DNA of 64,000 nt from Desulfurispora thermophila DSM 16022 (GTDB taxonomy: Bacteria > Bacillota > Desulfotomaculia > Desulfotomaculales > Desulfurisporaceae), in contig NZ_AQWN01000001.1 in NCBI RefSeq assembly GCF_000376385.1, positions 1 through 64,000 of the forward strand, in the 5' to 3' direction. The notes under the pieces were generated by a model, which saw only the letters and a program-made list of their open reading frames with translations, ran no database searches and was not told the DNA's origin. Made by a program: the position numbers and the translations under genes. Numbering within the stretch: position 1 is the stretch's first letter; every line of letters begins with the position of its first letter. Positions 17,151 to 24,274 of the stretch are shown piece after piece.

Positions 17151-17230
17151 ACCTGAGCACCTCCCCAATGCTTTTTTATTAAGTGTAACACAATTTTTAA
17201 TATATTTTATGAGTTCTAGAAAAATAGTGT

Positions 17231-17266
17231 TGAAAAAATTAAAGAGAACGGGGGTTTGCCGTTCTC
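17231..17266 (-). terminator. Terminator of the tRNA transcript
   Basis: On the minus strand GAGAACG / CGTTCTC forms a stem just downstream of the tRNA and is followed by TTTAATTTTTTC. Confidence 0.8.
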
Positions 17267-17276
17267 CTGGTCTAAT

Positions 17277-17373
17277 TGGAGGGGAGAAGTCGGAATCGAA
17301 CCGGACTCCCACCTGGATCGCAGGCAGGCCAGCGGGTTTGCAGCCCGTGGGGGGAACCATCCCCTTTCTCCCC
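17277..17373 (-). tRNA. Non-canonical tRNA-Cys (anticodon GCA) with long variable arm
   Basis: 97 nt including an encoded CCA. Anticodon loop CTGCAAA gives GCA (complement at 17339-17341), and U at the discriminator position (base 17280) is the cysteine identity base. The architecture is odd: an 8-bp acceptor stem (GGGGAGAA/TTCTCCCC), a 5-bp D-stem GGGGA/TCCCC with a 4-nt loop TGGT, a 25-nt variable region able to form a hairpin, and a T-stem GTCCGG/CCGAC that pairs only if one C is bulged. The T-loop TTCGATT is normal. The long arm and 8-bp acceptor recall tRNA-Sec, but the anticodon is not UCA. It looks like one of the minor cysteine tRNAs reported in surveys of tRNAs with extended acceptor stems. 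Confidence 0.85.
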
Positions 17374-17593
17374 AACAGGTATTATACAGGGCAATCAATC
17401 TAATATAAATAATCTATAAGCATTATAAAAAATTTTTATATAACTATGATCCGCAATTAAATATTTATATATTTTCACGGTGCTGTACCAGGTGGCCTGG
17501 GTGGCGCCTGCGCCAGTTCTGCCAGATCCAGTTGCCTGGCGGGTTTGGTTTTGTTAAGCTGAAAGTACAGGCATGGCAGAGAGGAGAACTGGT

Positions 17594-19414
17594 TTGGACC
17601 GGGAAATTTATGGACACATCAAGGGTCTGAGCAGGAGCGATCTGGAAACGCTGCGCGGCCTTTATGCTCTGGCGGTGGACCGCGCACAGCTGGTGAGTGA
17701 GGATATTATTTGCGTGCTGGTATCGCTGACCGAAAAAATGCGGCGGGAAATAGCGGTGTTTCTCGACCGGCACGGCCGGGTGGTCAGTGTGGGCGTGGGT
17801 GATGCCGGTACGGCGCCGCTTTTGGCCAGGAGCCGCCGGCGGAGCGATTTTCGCCTGTCCGGTCTGCGCTGCGTGCATACCCATCCCGGCGGCAGCGGTA
17901 TGCTCAGTTCGGTGGATATGGCCGCGCTGCTGAGCATGCGGCTGGACGCCATGGTGGCTCTGGGGGTGCGGGATGGCCGCCTGCGGGAAGCCTTTGTGGC
18001 CATACCCGATGTCCGACAGGGTCGGCTGGCGGATGGTGGGCGAACCTATGGCCCAATGACCGCAAGGGAACTGGAAAGGTTTGATTGGCGGCGAGCGGTG
18101 GATGAGGTGGAAAAACAGCTGGGCAGAACCCCGGCGGATTTCAGGACAGGGGAACAACCGGAGAAAGCGCTGCTGGTTTCCACTGACAGTGAGGAATCGT
18201 TGGACGAACTGGCCCGGCTGGCCGAAGCGGCCGGTGCCATGGTTTTGCACAAAGTCTTGCAAAGACGGGCCAGCCCCGATGCCGCCTTCGCTATTGGCCG
18301 GGGCAAGGTACGGGAACTGGCCCTGTTGCGCCAGAGCCTGGGGGCCGATCTGGTAATATTTGATGATGAACTTACGCCCGTGCAGGCCAGGAATTTGCAA
18401 AGGGAACTGGGCTGCCGGGTGATTGACCGCACGGCGCTGATTCTGGATATTTTCGCCCGGCGGGCCCGCACCCGGGAGGGACAACTGCAGGTGGAACTGG
18501 CCCAATTGCGCTATCTGCTGCCCCGCCTGACCGGGCAGGGGGAGGCTCTCTCCCGGCTGGGTGGCGGTATCGGCACCCGGGGGCCGGGGGAGACCAAGCT
18601 GGAAACCGACCGGCGGCACATCAGGGGGCGCATTGAGGATCTGCGCCGGGAGTTGGAGGATGTGCGCCGGCACAGGCAGCAACACCGCCGCCAGAGGCAG
18701 CAGGCGGACATCCCCGTGGTGGCCCTGGTGGGCTATACCAATGCCGGGAAAAGCACTTTGCTCAACGCTTTAACCGGGGCTGATGTGCTGGTGGCCGACC
18801 AGCTTTTCGCCACGCTGGACCCCACCACCCGCCGGCTGGTGTTGCCCGAAAAACAGCAGGTTTTGCTTACCGATACGGTGGGGTTTGTGCGCAAGCTGCC
18901 CCACCAGCTGGTGGCCGCCTTTCGCGCCACCCTGGAAGAGGTGCAGCAAGCCGACCTGTTGCTGCATGTGGTGGATGCCAGCAGTGCGGATATGATGGGA
19001 CAGATGGCGGCTGTGGACAATGTGCTGCGGGAGCTTAATGCACATAACAAGAAAACCGTACTGGTTTTGAATAAAATGGATTGTCCGGTGCAGCCTGACC
19101 TGCTGGAGCAGGTGCGGGTTTCCTTTGCCGGTCCGGTGGTGGAAGTTTCGGCCCGCACCGGCTACGGTTTGGAGCAGTTGAAACAGGAAATAGCCCGGCA
19201 GCTGGATCTGAGGGGATGGCTTTTTCAAGGCGTGATCCCTTACAACCGGGCCGATTTGCTGGCTCTGGTGCACCGCACGGGCCAGGTGGAGCGGGAGGAG
19301 TACCTGCCCGAGGGGATAAGGGTGGTGGCCCGTTTGGGTGGTCGACCCGACCCGCGTATAAGACATTATCAGGACAATACCGGGTTTACCGCCGGAGCTA
19401 CAGAATCTGATTGA
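17594..19414 (+). CDS. hflX: GTPase HflX with N-terminal JAMM-like domain
   Basis: About 606 residues, clearly longer than the 400-430 usual for HflX, a ribosome-associated GTPase that splits stalled or stressed ribosomes. From about residue 200 the HflX domain is standard (GRGKVRELALL, GIGTRGPGETKLETDRR), with Walker A GYTNAGKSTLL near residue 380, DTVGFVRKLP and NKMD. The extra N-terminus carries a JAMM metalloprotease-like motif: E52, then H95-T-H97-P, S105 and D108 in exact HxH-x7-S-x2-D spacing. I prefer the TTG at 17594 (SD AGAGGAG, 8 nt) to the ATG at 17573, which has no SD. The substrate of the N-domain is unknown. Confidence 0.9.
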   Translation: MDREIYGHIKGLSRSDLETLRGLYALAVDRAQLVSEDIICVLVSLTEKMRREIAVFLDRHGRVVSVGVGDAGTAPLLARSRRRSDFRLSGLRCVHTHPGGSGMLSSVDMAALLSMRLDAMVALGVRDGRLREAFVAIPDVRQGRLADGGRTYGPMTARELERFDWRRAVDEVEKQLGRTPADFRTGEQPEKALLVSTDSEESLDELARLAEAAGAMVLHKVLQRRASPDAAFAIGRGKVRELALLRQSLGADLVIFDDELTPVQARNLQRELGCRVIDRTALILDIFARRARTREGQLQVELAQLRYLLPRLTGQGEALSRLGGGIGTRGPGETKLETDRRHIRGRIEDLRRELEDVRRHRQQHRRQRQQADIPVVALVGYTNAGKSTLLNALTGADVLVADQLFATLDPTTRRLVLPEKQQVLLTDTVGFVRKLPHQLVAAFRATLEEVQQADLLLHVVDASSADMMGQMAAVDNVLRELNAHNKKTVLVLNKMDCPVQPDLLEQVRVSFAGPVVEVSARTGYGLEQLKQEIARQLDLRGWLFQGVIPYNRADLLALVHRTGQVEREEYLPEGIRVVARLGGRPDPRIRHYQDNTGFTAGATESD

Positions 19415-19484
19415 GTGCTATTATTGAAAGTATATGTTCCGCTCAGATAACCATAGGTTTAGAAGAATTGGAGGTGAATTATTA

Positions 19485-19767
19485 TTGATACCACCTGATT
19501 TAATTCAGGTTTTCCCTGATGACAAATACGACTACAGCATTATTTGTCAGTTTCGTGGATGGTAAAGTGACTCGCTATAAGATGGGAGATAAATTGTCGG
19601 GGGTATTTGAAGCTTTAAAAGACAGGCAAATTTTCCGCGATAAATTAACCATACTCAATGGCGCAGCGGCCTGGGATTTAACAGGTAAAAGAGATGAGAC
19701 TCAGTGTCTGGATCTTGATCCCTGGGTGCTCTACAATGCAGAAGACGTCACAGAAGAATTTATGTAA
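19485..19767 (+). pseudogene. Frameshifted DUF2442-like gene
   Basis: TTG at 19485 has a perfect SD (GGAGGTGAA) and opens a frame reading IPPDLIQVFPDDKYDYSIIC, which ends within 30 codons. The +1 frame then continues with VDGKVTRYKMGDKLSGVFEALKD up to 19767. Joined at about base 19550 the two parts look like one DUF2442 protein of about 93 residues (PDD-Y...F.dG.....D....GVFE.LKD). One extra base explains the break. It may be a decayed gene, a sequencing error or a programmed frameshift. DUF2442 genes often accompany toxin-antitoxin modules. Confidence 0.6.
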
Positions 19768-19865
19768 ACACTTTGTCTGATGAATTACTAGGAAACTAAC
19801 CATTGCTAGAACATGATTATCAGATTTCGCCATGGGAATATTTTTATTTTAAAGCTGGTGATAAT

Positions 19866-21089
19866 TTGCGCAATTTGCCCGCAATTGATGGAGGCAACCC
19901 GGTGCGCTCCGAGTTGCTCCCCTTTCAAAAGCCCTGGATCACTGAACAGGACATAGAAGCCGTAAAACAAACCCTGCAGGGAAGTACAGACCTGTCCGCC
20001 GGTCGGCTGGTCCGTTGCCTGGAGGAGAAGTTTGCCGCGCTGGTGGGCAGCCGCTTTGCCGTGGCCACATCCAGCGGTGCGGCCGGCTTGCATATCGCCC
20101 TCATGGCCGGCGGGATTGGTCCGCAGGAAGAGGTTATCGTTACCTCACTTACCCATCCGGCTACCACCAACTGCGTACTGTACCAAAAGGCCGTGCCCAT
20201 CTTTACCGATATTGACCCGCACACGGGCAATCTGGATCCGGCGGCGGTAGAGTGGCGCCTGACCGAAAGAGCACGGGCCATGATTGTTACCCATTACGGC
20301 GGTTTCCCCGCCCCGCTGCAGCCGCTCCTGGAAATAGCGAGGGCCAGGGATTTGCTGGTGGTGGAGGACTGTACCCGGGCGGCGGGAGCGCGCTATGACG
20401 GACAGGCGGTGGGCAGGGCCGGCGACATGGGCGTGTACAGCTTCTCTCCGGCCAATGGTGCTACCTGCGGGCAGGCCGGTATAGTGGTGACCGATGACGA
20501 GGAAACCTATAACTGGCTGGCCATGTTCCGCGACAACGGCCTGGTGCGGGAGAGCTCCCGTTTTACACAGAGGCGCGGACCCTGGCATGTGGCGGAAATG
20601 CAGGACCTGGGGTTTAACTACCGTTTGACCGAAGTGCAGGCCGCCCTGCTGATCAGCCAGCTGGACCGGTGGGAAGAAATGCGTGCTCGCCGGGAGAAGA
20701 TTGCTTCTGTATACAACCAGGCCCTGGCGGAGCGCCGGGATGTGGAACTGCCCCGCTGGCCGGCGAAAGGCGAGCCTGGCTGGAATTTTTACCCTGTCTT
20801 GCTTAATTTGGAACATTTAAACGTGAGCCGGGAGCATTTCATTGCCGCTTTAAGGGCGGAAAATATTGAGGCAGCAGTCAAGTACCTGCCGGTTTACCTG
20901 CAGCCCTACTACCTCTGGATCGGCCATCCCGATGTCTGCACCATTACGGACAGCCTGTGCCCGCGGGCCGAGGAATTTTTTGGCCGGGTGGTGTGCCTGC
21001 CCGTGTATCCGGCCATGACCGCACAGGATGCGGCCGATGTGGTGGCTGCGGTGGTTAAGTTGCTGGATTATTATGCAAAAGCTGCATAA
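19866..21089 (+). CDS. DegT/DnrJ/EryC1/StrS-family protein lacking the PLP lysine
   Basis: About 407 residues with the fold-type I aminotransferase pattern of sugar aminotransferases (SGAAGLHIAL, VEDCTRAAGA, FNYRLTEVQAAL, FYPVLL). In active members the PLP Schiff-base lysine sits in SFHPNKTITTGEGG. Here the segment reads SFSPANGATCGQAG, with Asn at the lysine position, so normal transamination is not expected. The Asp that contacts the pyridine nitrogen is kept (VEDC). The frame is open from a TTG at 19803, but homology starts at about 19866 and neither start has a strong SD. There is no polysaccharide cluster nearby to suggest a substrate. Confidence 0.75.
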   Translation: MRNLPAIDGGNPVRSELLPFQKPWITEQDIEAVKQTLQGSTDLSAGRLVRCLEEKFAALVGSRFAVATSSGAAGLHIALMAGGIGPQEEVIVTSLTHPATTNCVLYQKAVPIFTDIDPHTGNLDPAAVEWRLTERARAMIVTHYGGFPAPLQPLLEIARARDLLVVEDCTRAAGARYDGQAVGRAGDMGVYSFSPANGATCGQAGIVVTDDEETYNWLAMFRDNGLVRESSRFTQRRGPWHVAEMQDLGFNYRLTEVQAALLISQLDRWEEMRARREKIASVYNQALAERRDVELPRWPAKGEPGWNFYPVLLNLEHLNVSREHFIAALRAENIEAAVKYLPVYLQPYYLWIGHPDVCTITDSLCPRAEEFFGRVVCLPVYPAMTAQDAADVVAAVVKLLDYYAKAA

Positions 21090-21217
21090 TAAATCTGGCG
21101 GTGTGTCTTACCTGAGCGAGACTTGTAGTGTTCGGACTGCAACACCTTGTGCGGGTGCTGAACCGGACCGGTGGGCGCGGACACCCAAGCCTGCGCCAGG
21201 TCTGGCTTGTGAAGCGG
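21090..21217. other. Spacer between the DegT-like gene and the kor control region
   Basis: A perfect 8-bp inverted repeat ATTATGCA/TGCATAAT spans the end of the upstream gene (21069-21089) but lacks a T run. No ORF with an SD is seen in the rest. Confidence 0.4.
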
Positions 21218-21296
21218 TATCATATTGAGATTCCATCTCATATTGATATGGGGATGTGCCGGGCGGGCAGGTTTATTTGTATCATCTTGAGATGAT
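21218..21296 (+). promoter_or_regulatory. Putative enhancer sites (UAS) for the sigma-54 activator
   Basis: The motif TATCATATTGAGAT (21218-21231) is mirrored after 3 bp by ATCTCATATTGATA and recurs as TATCATCTTGAGAT (21280-21293), itself in the palindrome ATCATCTTGAGATGAT. The sites lie 85-160 bp upstream of a sigma-54 promoter, the normal range for an enhancer-binding protein; the candidate protein is encoded right after korC. Confidence 0.55.
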
Positions 21297-21378
21297 TGTT
21301 GCCCATGCGGATGGTCAGGTTTGAGCTGGAAGCGCCCTATATGTTGGCGGCCGGCTTTTTTCCAGGGAAATATTTTTC

Positions 21379-21394
21379 TGGCACGTATATTGCT
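21379..21394 (+). promoter_or_regulatory. Sigma-54 promoter of the kor operon
   Basis: TGGCACGTATATTGCT is an exact match to the -24/-12 consensus TGGCACG-N4-TTGCW, with GG and GC 12 bp apart. Transcription would begin near 21405, about 50 nt before korD. Confidence 0.85.
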
Positions 21395-21454
21395 AAGGGT
21401 TAAAGCAAAGAGCAAGAAACTTGCGTGCTAACCTGGAAAGGGCTGGTGATAGAT

Positions 21455-21667
21455 ATGGCAGTCAGGAAATTGGCTACAAAACCCGTTGTCAGCATAAATA
21501 AAGCCTGGTGCAAGGGCTGCGGCATCTGCGCCGCCCTGTGCCCGCAAAAGGTACTCACCCTGGACAGCCGCAAAAAGGCCGTGGTGGTGCGGGAGAACGC
21601 CTGCATCGGTTGCGGCAGCTGTGTGTGGCATTGTCCGGATATGGCCATTAGCCTGGAGAGAGAGTGA
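21455..21667 (+). CDS. korD: 2-oxoacid:ferredoxin oxidoreductase, delta (ferredoxin) subunit
   Basis: A 70-residue 2[4Fe-4S] ferredoxin-like subunit with CKGCGICAALCP and CIGCGSCVWHCP. It carries electrons from the catalytic subunits to free ferredoxin. It heads a tight four-gene operon D-A-B-C. The ATG at 21455 fits the family; an in-frame GTG at 21425 is less likely. Confidence 0.9.
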   Translation: MAVRKLATKPVVSINKAWCKGCGICAALCPQKVLTLDSRKKAVVVRENACIGCGSCVWHCPDMAISLERE

Positions 21668-21673
21668 AAAGAT

Positions 21674-22822
21674 ATGTCTGATCCTACCCCTCTGGCCAGC
21701 CTGATGCAGGGCAACGAAGCAGTAGCCAGAGCTGCCCTGGCGGCTGGCGTGTCTTTTTATGCCGGCTATCCCATCACGCCGTCCACCGAAATTGCCGAGT
21801 ACATGGCCAGGTACTTGCCGGAAGTGGGCGGCATCTTTATCCAGATGGAGGACGAAATTTCCTCCCTGGCCGCCGTTATTGGGGCTTCGGTAGCCGGTTC
21901 AAGAGCAATGACCGCCACCAGCGGACCGGGATTTTCGCTGATGCAGGAAAACCTGGGCTTTGCTGTAATGGCGGAAGTGCCGCTGTTGCTGGTTAACGTA
22001 ATGCGGCAGGGCCCTTCCACCGGTATGCCCACGGCGCCCGGACAGGGTGATGTGATGCAGGCCCGCTGGGGATCGCACGGCGACCGCCTGTTGCCGGTAT
22101 TCGTACCGGCTACGGTCAGTGAGGCTTACGATTTGACCATTACCGCTCTGCGCTGGTCGGAGGAGCTCAGCACGCCGGTTGTTCTTCTCATGGATGAGGT
22201 GGTCGGACACCTGCGGGAACGGGTGGTGCTGCCGCCCCAGCGACCGGCTTTGCCGGCCCGCAGACAGCCTGCCTGTCCGCCCGAGGAATATTTACCTTAC
22301 CGGACCGGGGAGGACGGCGTGCCCGTGCTGGCCACTTTTGGCAGCGAGTATCGCTATAACATCACCGGTCTGGTACATGACCAACGGGGCTTACCCAGCA
22401 ACAGCCCGCGGGTGGCGGAAGATCTCCTGCGGCGCCTGCGGAAAAAAATTGTGTACCGCATGGACGACTTCCCTCCGCCGGAAATGTACCAGAGCGAGGG
22501 AGCGGAGTATCTGGTCATAGCTTACGGCGGGGTGGCCCGGGCAGCGCGCCAGGCGGTGCGCCAGGCCCGCCAGGAGGGCCTGGCGGCTGGTATTTTCCGC
22601 CCGGTAACGCTGTGGCCTTTCCCGGGCGAGCAACTGGCCGCGGCGGCAGCCGGCAAAAAAGGTGTGGTAATTGCCGAAATGAACGACGGGCAGTTGGCGG
22701 TAGAGATAGAACGCTGGTTGCCGCCCGAGTGCCGGCGTGTTTACTGTTTAAAAAATTGCGGCGAGTTGATAGCCCCGACGGAAATCTTCAGTGCCCTGCG
22801 GGAGGTGGCCGGTCGTGTCTGA
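21674..22822 (+). CDS. korA: 2-oxoacid:ferredoxin oxidoreductase, alpha subunit
   Basis: A 382-residue alpha subunit (GNEAVARAALAAGV, YPITPSTEIAEY, MEDEISSLAAVIGAS, TATSGPGFSLM). With the beta subunit it forms the TPP-dependent enzyme that oxidises a 2-oxoacid with CoA to an acyl-CoA, CO2 and reduced ferredoxin. The four-subunit layout and sequence style favour 2-oxoglutarate or a branched/aryl 2-oxoacid; the exact substrate cannot be read from sequence. It starts 6 nt after korD, and korB overlaps its end. Confidence 0.9.
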   Translation: MSDPTPLASLMQGNEAVARAALAAGVSFYAGYPITPSTEIAEYMARYLPEVGGIFIQMEDEISSLAAVIGASVAGSRAMTATSGPGFSLMQENLGFAVMAEVPLLLVNVMRQGPSTGMPTAPGQGDVMQARWGSHGDRLLPVFVPATVSEAYDLTITALRWSEELSTPVVLLMDEVVGHLRERVVLPPQRPALPARRQPACPPEEYLPYRTGEDGVPVLATFGSEYRYNITGLVHDQRGLPSNSPRVAEDLLRRLRKKIVYRMDDFPPPEMYQSEGAEYLVIAYGGVARAARQAVRQARQEGLAAGIFRPVTLWPFPGEQLAAAAAGKKGVVIAEMNDGQLAVEIERWLPPECRRVYCLKNCGELIAPTEIFSALREVAGRV

Positions 22823-23636
22823 AAACTGGCTCTCTTACTTCCGGCCCAATACTCTGCCGCACATGTGGTGTCCCGGCTGTGGCAACGGCATAGCTGTGCA
22901 GGCCATGTTGCGCGCCATTGATAAACTGCAGCTGGACAGGAATAAAGTGGTGGTGGTGGGGGGTATTGGCTGTTCCTCCCGCGCTGTGAGCTATCTGGAC
23001 TTTCATACCCTGCACACCACGCACGGCCGGGCGGTGGCCTTTGCCACGGGTATAAAAATGGCCAACCCCGCCCTGACGGTCTTTGTGGTAATGGGTGACG
23101 GCGATGCCAGCGCCATTGGCGGCAACCATCTCATTCATGCGGCGCGACGCAATATTGATTTGAATTTGCTGGTCTTTAACAACAGCATATACGGCATGAC
23201 CGGTGGTCAGGTTTCGCCTCTGACGCCCGGCGGCAGCAAAACCACCACTTCGCCCTACGGTGCCATTGACCCGCCCTTCGACCTGGTTCAGCTCATGAAA
23301 GGGGCGGGAGCCACTTTTATCGCCCGCTCCACTACTTACCACGCCCGTCTGCTCAGTGAGCTGATTGTGCGGGCGGTGCAGCACAAGGGACTCAGCTTTG
23401 TCGAGGCTGTCACCCACTGCCCCACCTCATTTGGCCGGCGCAACAAAATGCCCGACCCGGTGCAGATGCTGGAGTGGCAAAAACAAAGCGGTGTGCTCAA
23501 AGAAAAGTATGAACAACTGGCGCCCGAAGAAAGGGTGGGCAAATATCCCATCGGTTTGCTGCACGTGGCGCAGGCACCGGAATATTGTGAGACCTATGCC
23601 GCCCTGCTCAAGGCGCGGCAGCAAAAGCCGAGGTGA
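22815..23636 (+). CDS. korB: 2-oxoacid:ferredoxin oxidoreductase, beta (TPP-binding) subunit
   Basis: A 273-residue TPP-binding subunit. The N-terminal MWCPGCGNG and the TPP/Mg motif GDGDASAIGGNHLIHAARRN followed by NNSIYGMTGGQ are diagnostic. The GTG at 22815 overlaps the korA stop by 8 nt with GGGAGGTGG upstream, so the two chains are translationally coupled. Acts as a complex with KorA, KorC and KorD. Confidence 0.92.
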   Translation: MSENWLSYFRPNTLPHMWCPGCGNGIAVQAMLRAIDKLQLDRNKVVVVGGIGCSSRAVSYLDFHTLHTTHGRAVAFATGIKMANPALTVFVVMGDGDASAIGGNHLIHAARRNIDLNLLVFNNSIYGMTGGQVSPLTPGGSKTTTSPYGAIDPPFDLVQLMKGAGATFIARSTTYHARLLSELIVRAVQHKGLSFVEAVTHCPTSFGRRNKMPDPVQMLEWQKQSGVLKEKYEQLAPEERVGKYPIGLLHVAQAPEYCETYAALLKARQQKPR

Positions 23637-23643
23637 AAACGCG

Positions 23644-24180
23644 GTGAGTTACTACCGGGAGATTTGCCTGAGCGGTTCGGGCGGGCAGGGGATTATCCTG
23701 GCCGGCATTTTGCTCGCCGAGGCCGCAATTTTGGAGGGGCGCTACGCCCTGCAGACCCAGTCCTACGGGCCGGAAGCGCGCGGTGGGGCCAGCCGGGCCG
23801 AAGTGATCATCAGTGAGGAATTTGTGGATTATCCGCATGTGCAGCAGCCCGATGTGTTGCTGGCCATGAGCCAGGAAGCCTATGATAAATACGCGCCCGC
23901 TGTCAAACCGGGTGGTCTGGTACTGGTGGATGCCACCTTTGTGCGGCCCAGCGGAGCGGCGGGCTTCAGGCAGGTTTCCCTGCCCTTAACAGATACTGCC
24001 CGCAGTAAACTGGGCAAGGAGATCTCCGCCAACCTGGTAGCTTTGGGGGCGCTGGTGCGGTTGACCGGGCTGGTACAGCCCGAGAGCCTGCAGCAGGCCG
24101 TGGCCGGGCGGCTGGGAACCACCCCGGCCAATCTGGCGGCGCTGGAGGCCGGCCGGGAACTGGCGGAGAGTGTGGGATAA
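23644..24180 (+). CDS. korC: 2-oxoacid:ferredoxin oxidoreductase, gamma subunit
   Basis: A 178-residue gamma subunit with SGSGGQGIILAG at the N-terminus and QSYGPEARGGASRAEV, the two signatures of the domain that closes over CoA. GTG at 23644 with GAGGTGAAAA upstream, 7 nt after korB. It completes the korDABC operon, whose expression should depend on the sigma-54 activator encoded next. Confidence 0.9.
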   Translation: MSYYREICLSGSGGQGIILAGILLAEAAILEGRYALQTQSYGPEARGGASRAEVIISEEFVDYPHVQQPDVLLAMSQEAYDKYAPAVKPGGLVLVDATFVRPSGAAGFRQVSLPLTDTARSKLGKEISANLVALGALVRLTGLVQPESLQQAVAGRLGTTPANLAALEAGRELAESVG

Positions 24181-24274
24181 TGAATAATACGCTCTGCTCT
24201 GTTTGAAAGGCAGGGCGTTTCTTTTTGCTTCTGCCGGTGGTAGAATAATATGGACTACCGGAGGGGAAAATCTT

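Noticed and set aside
17277-17373. Calling the tRNA a selenocysteine tRNA because of its long variable arm and 8-bp acceptor
   Set aside because: The anticodon is GCA, not UCA, and the T-stem carries a bulge. It cannot read UGA by normal pairing.
21069-21089. Terminator after the DegT-like gene
   Set aside because: The 8-bp palindrome is perfect but lies within the last codons and has no T run, so termination is doubtful.
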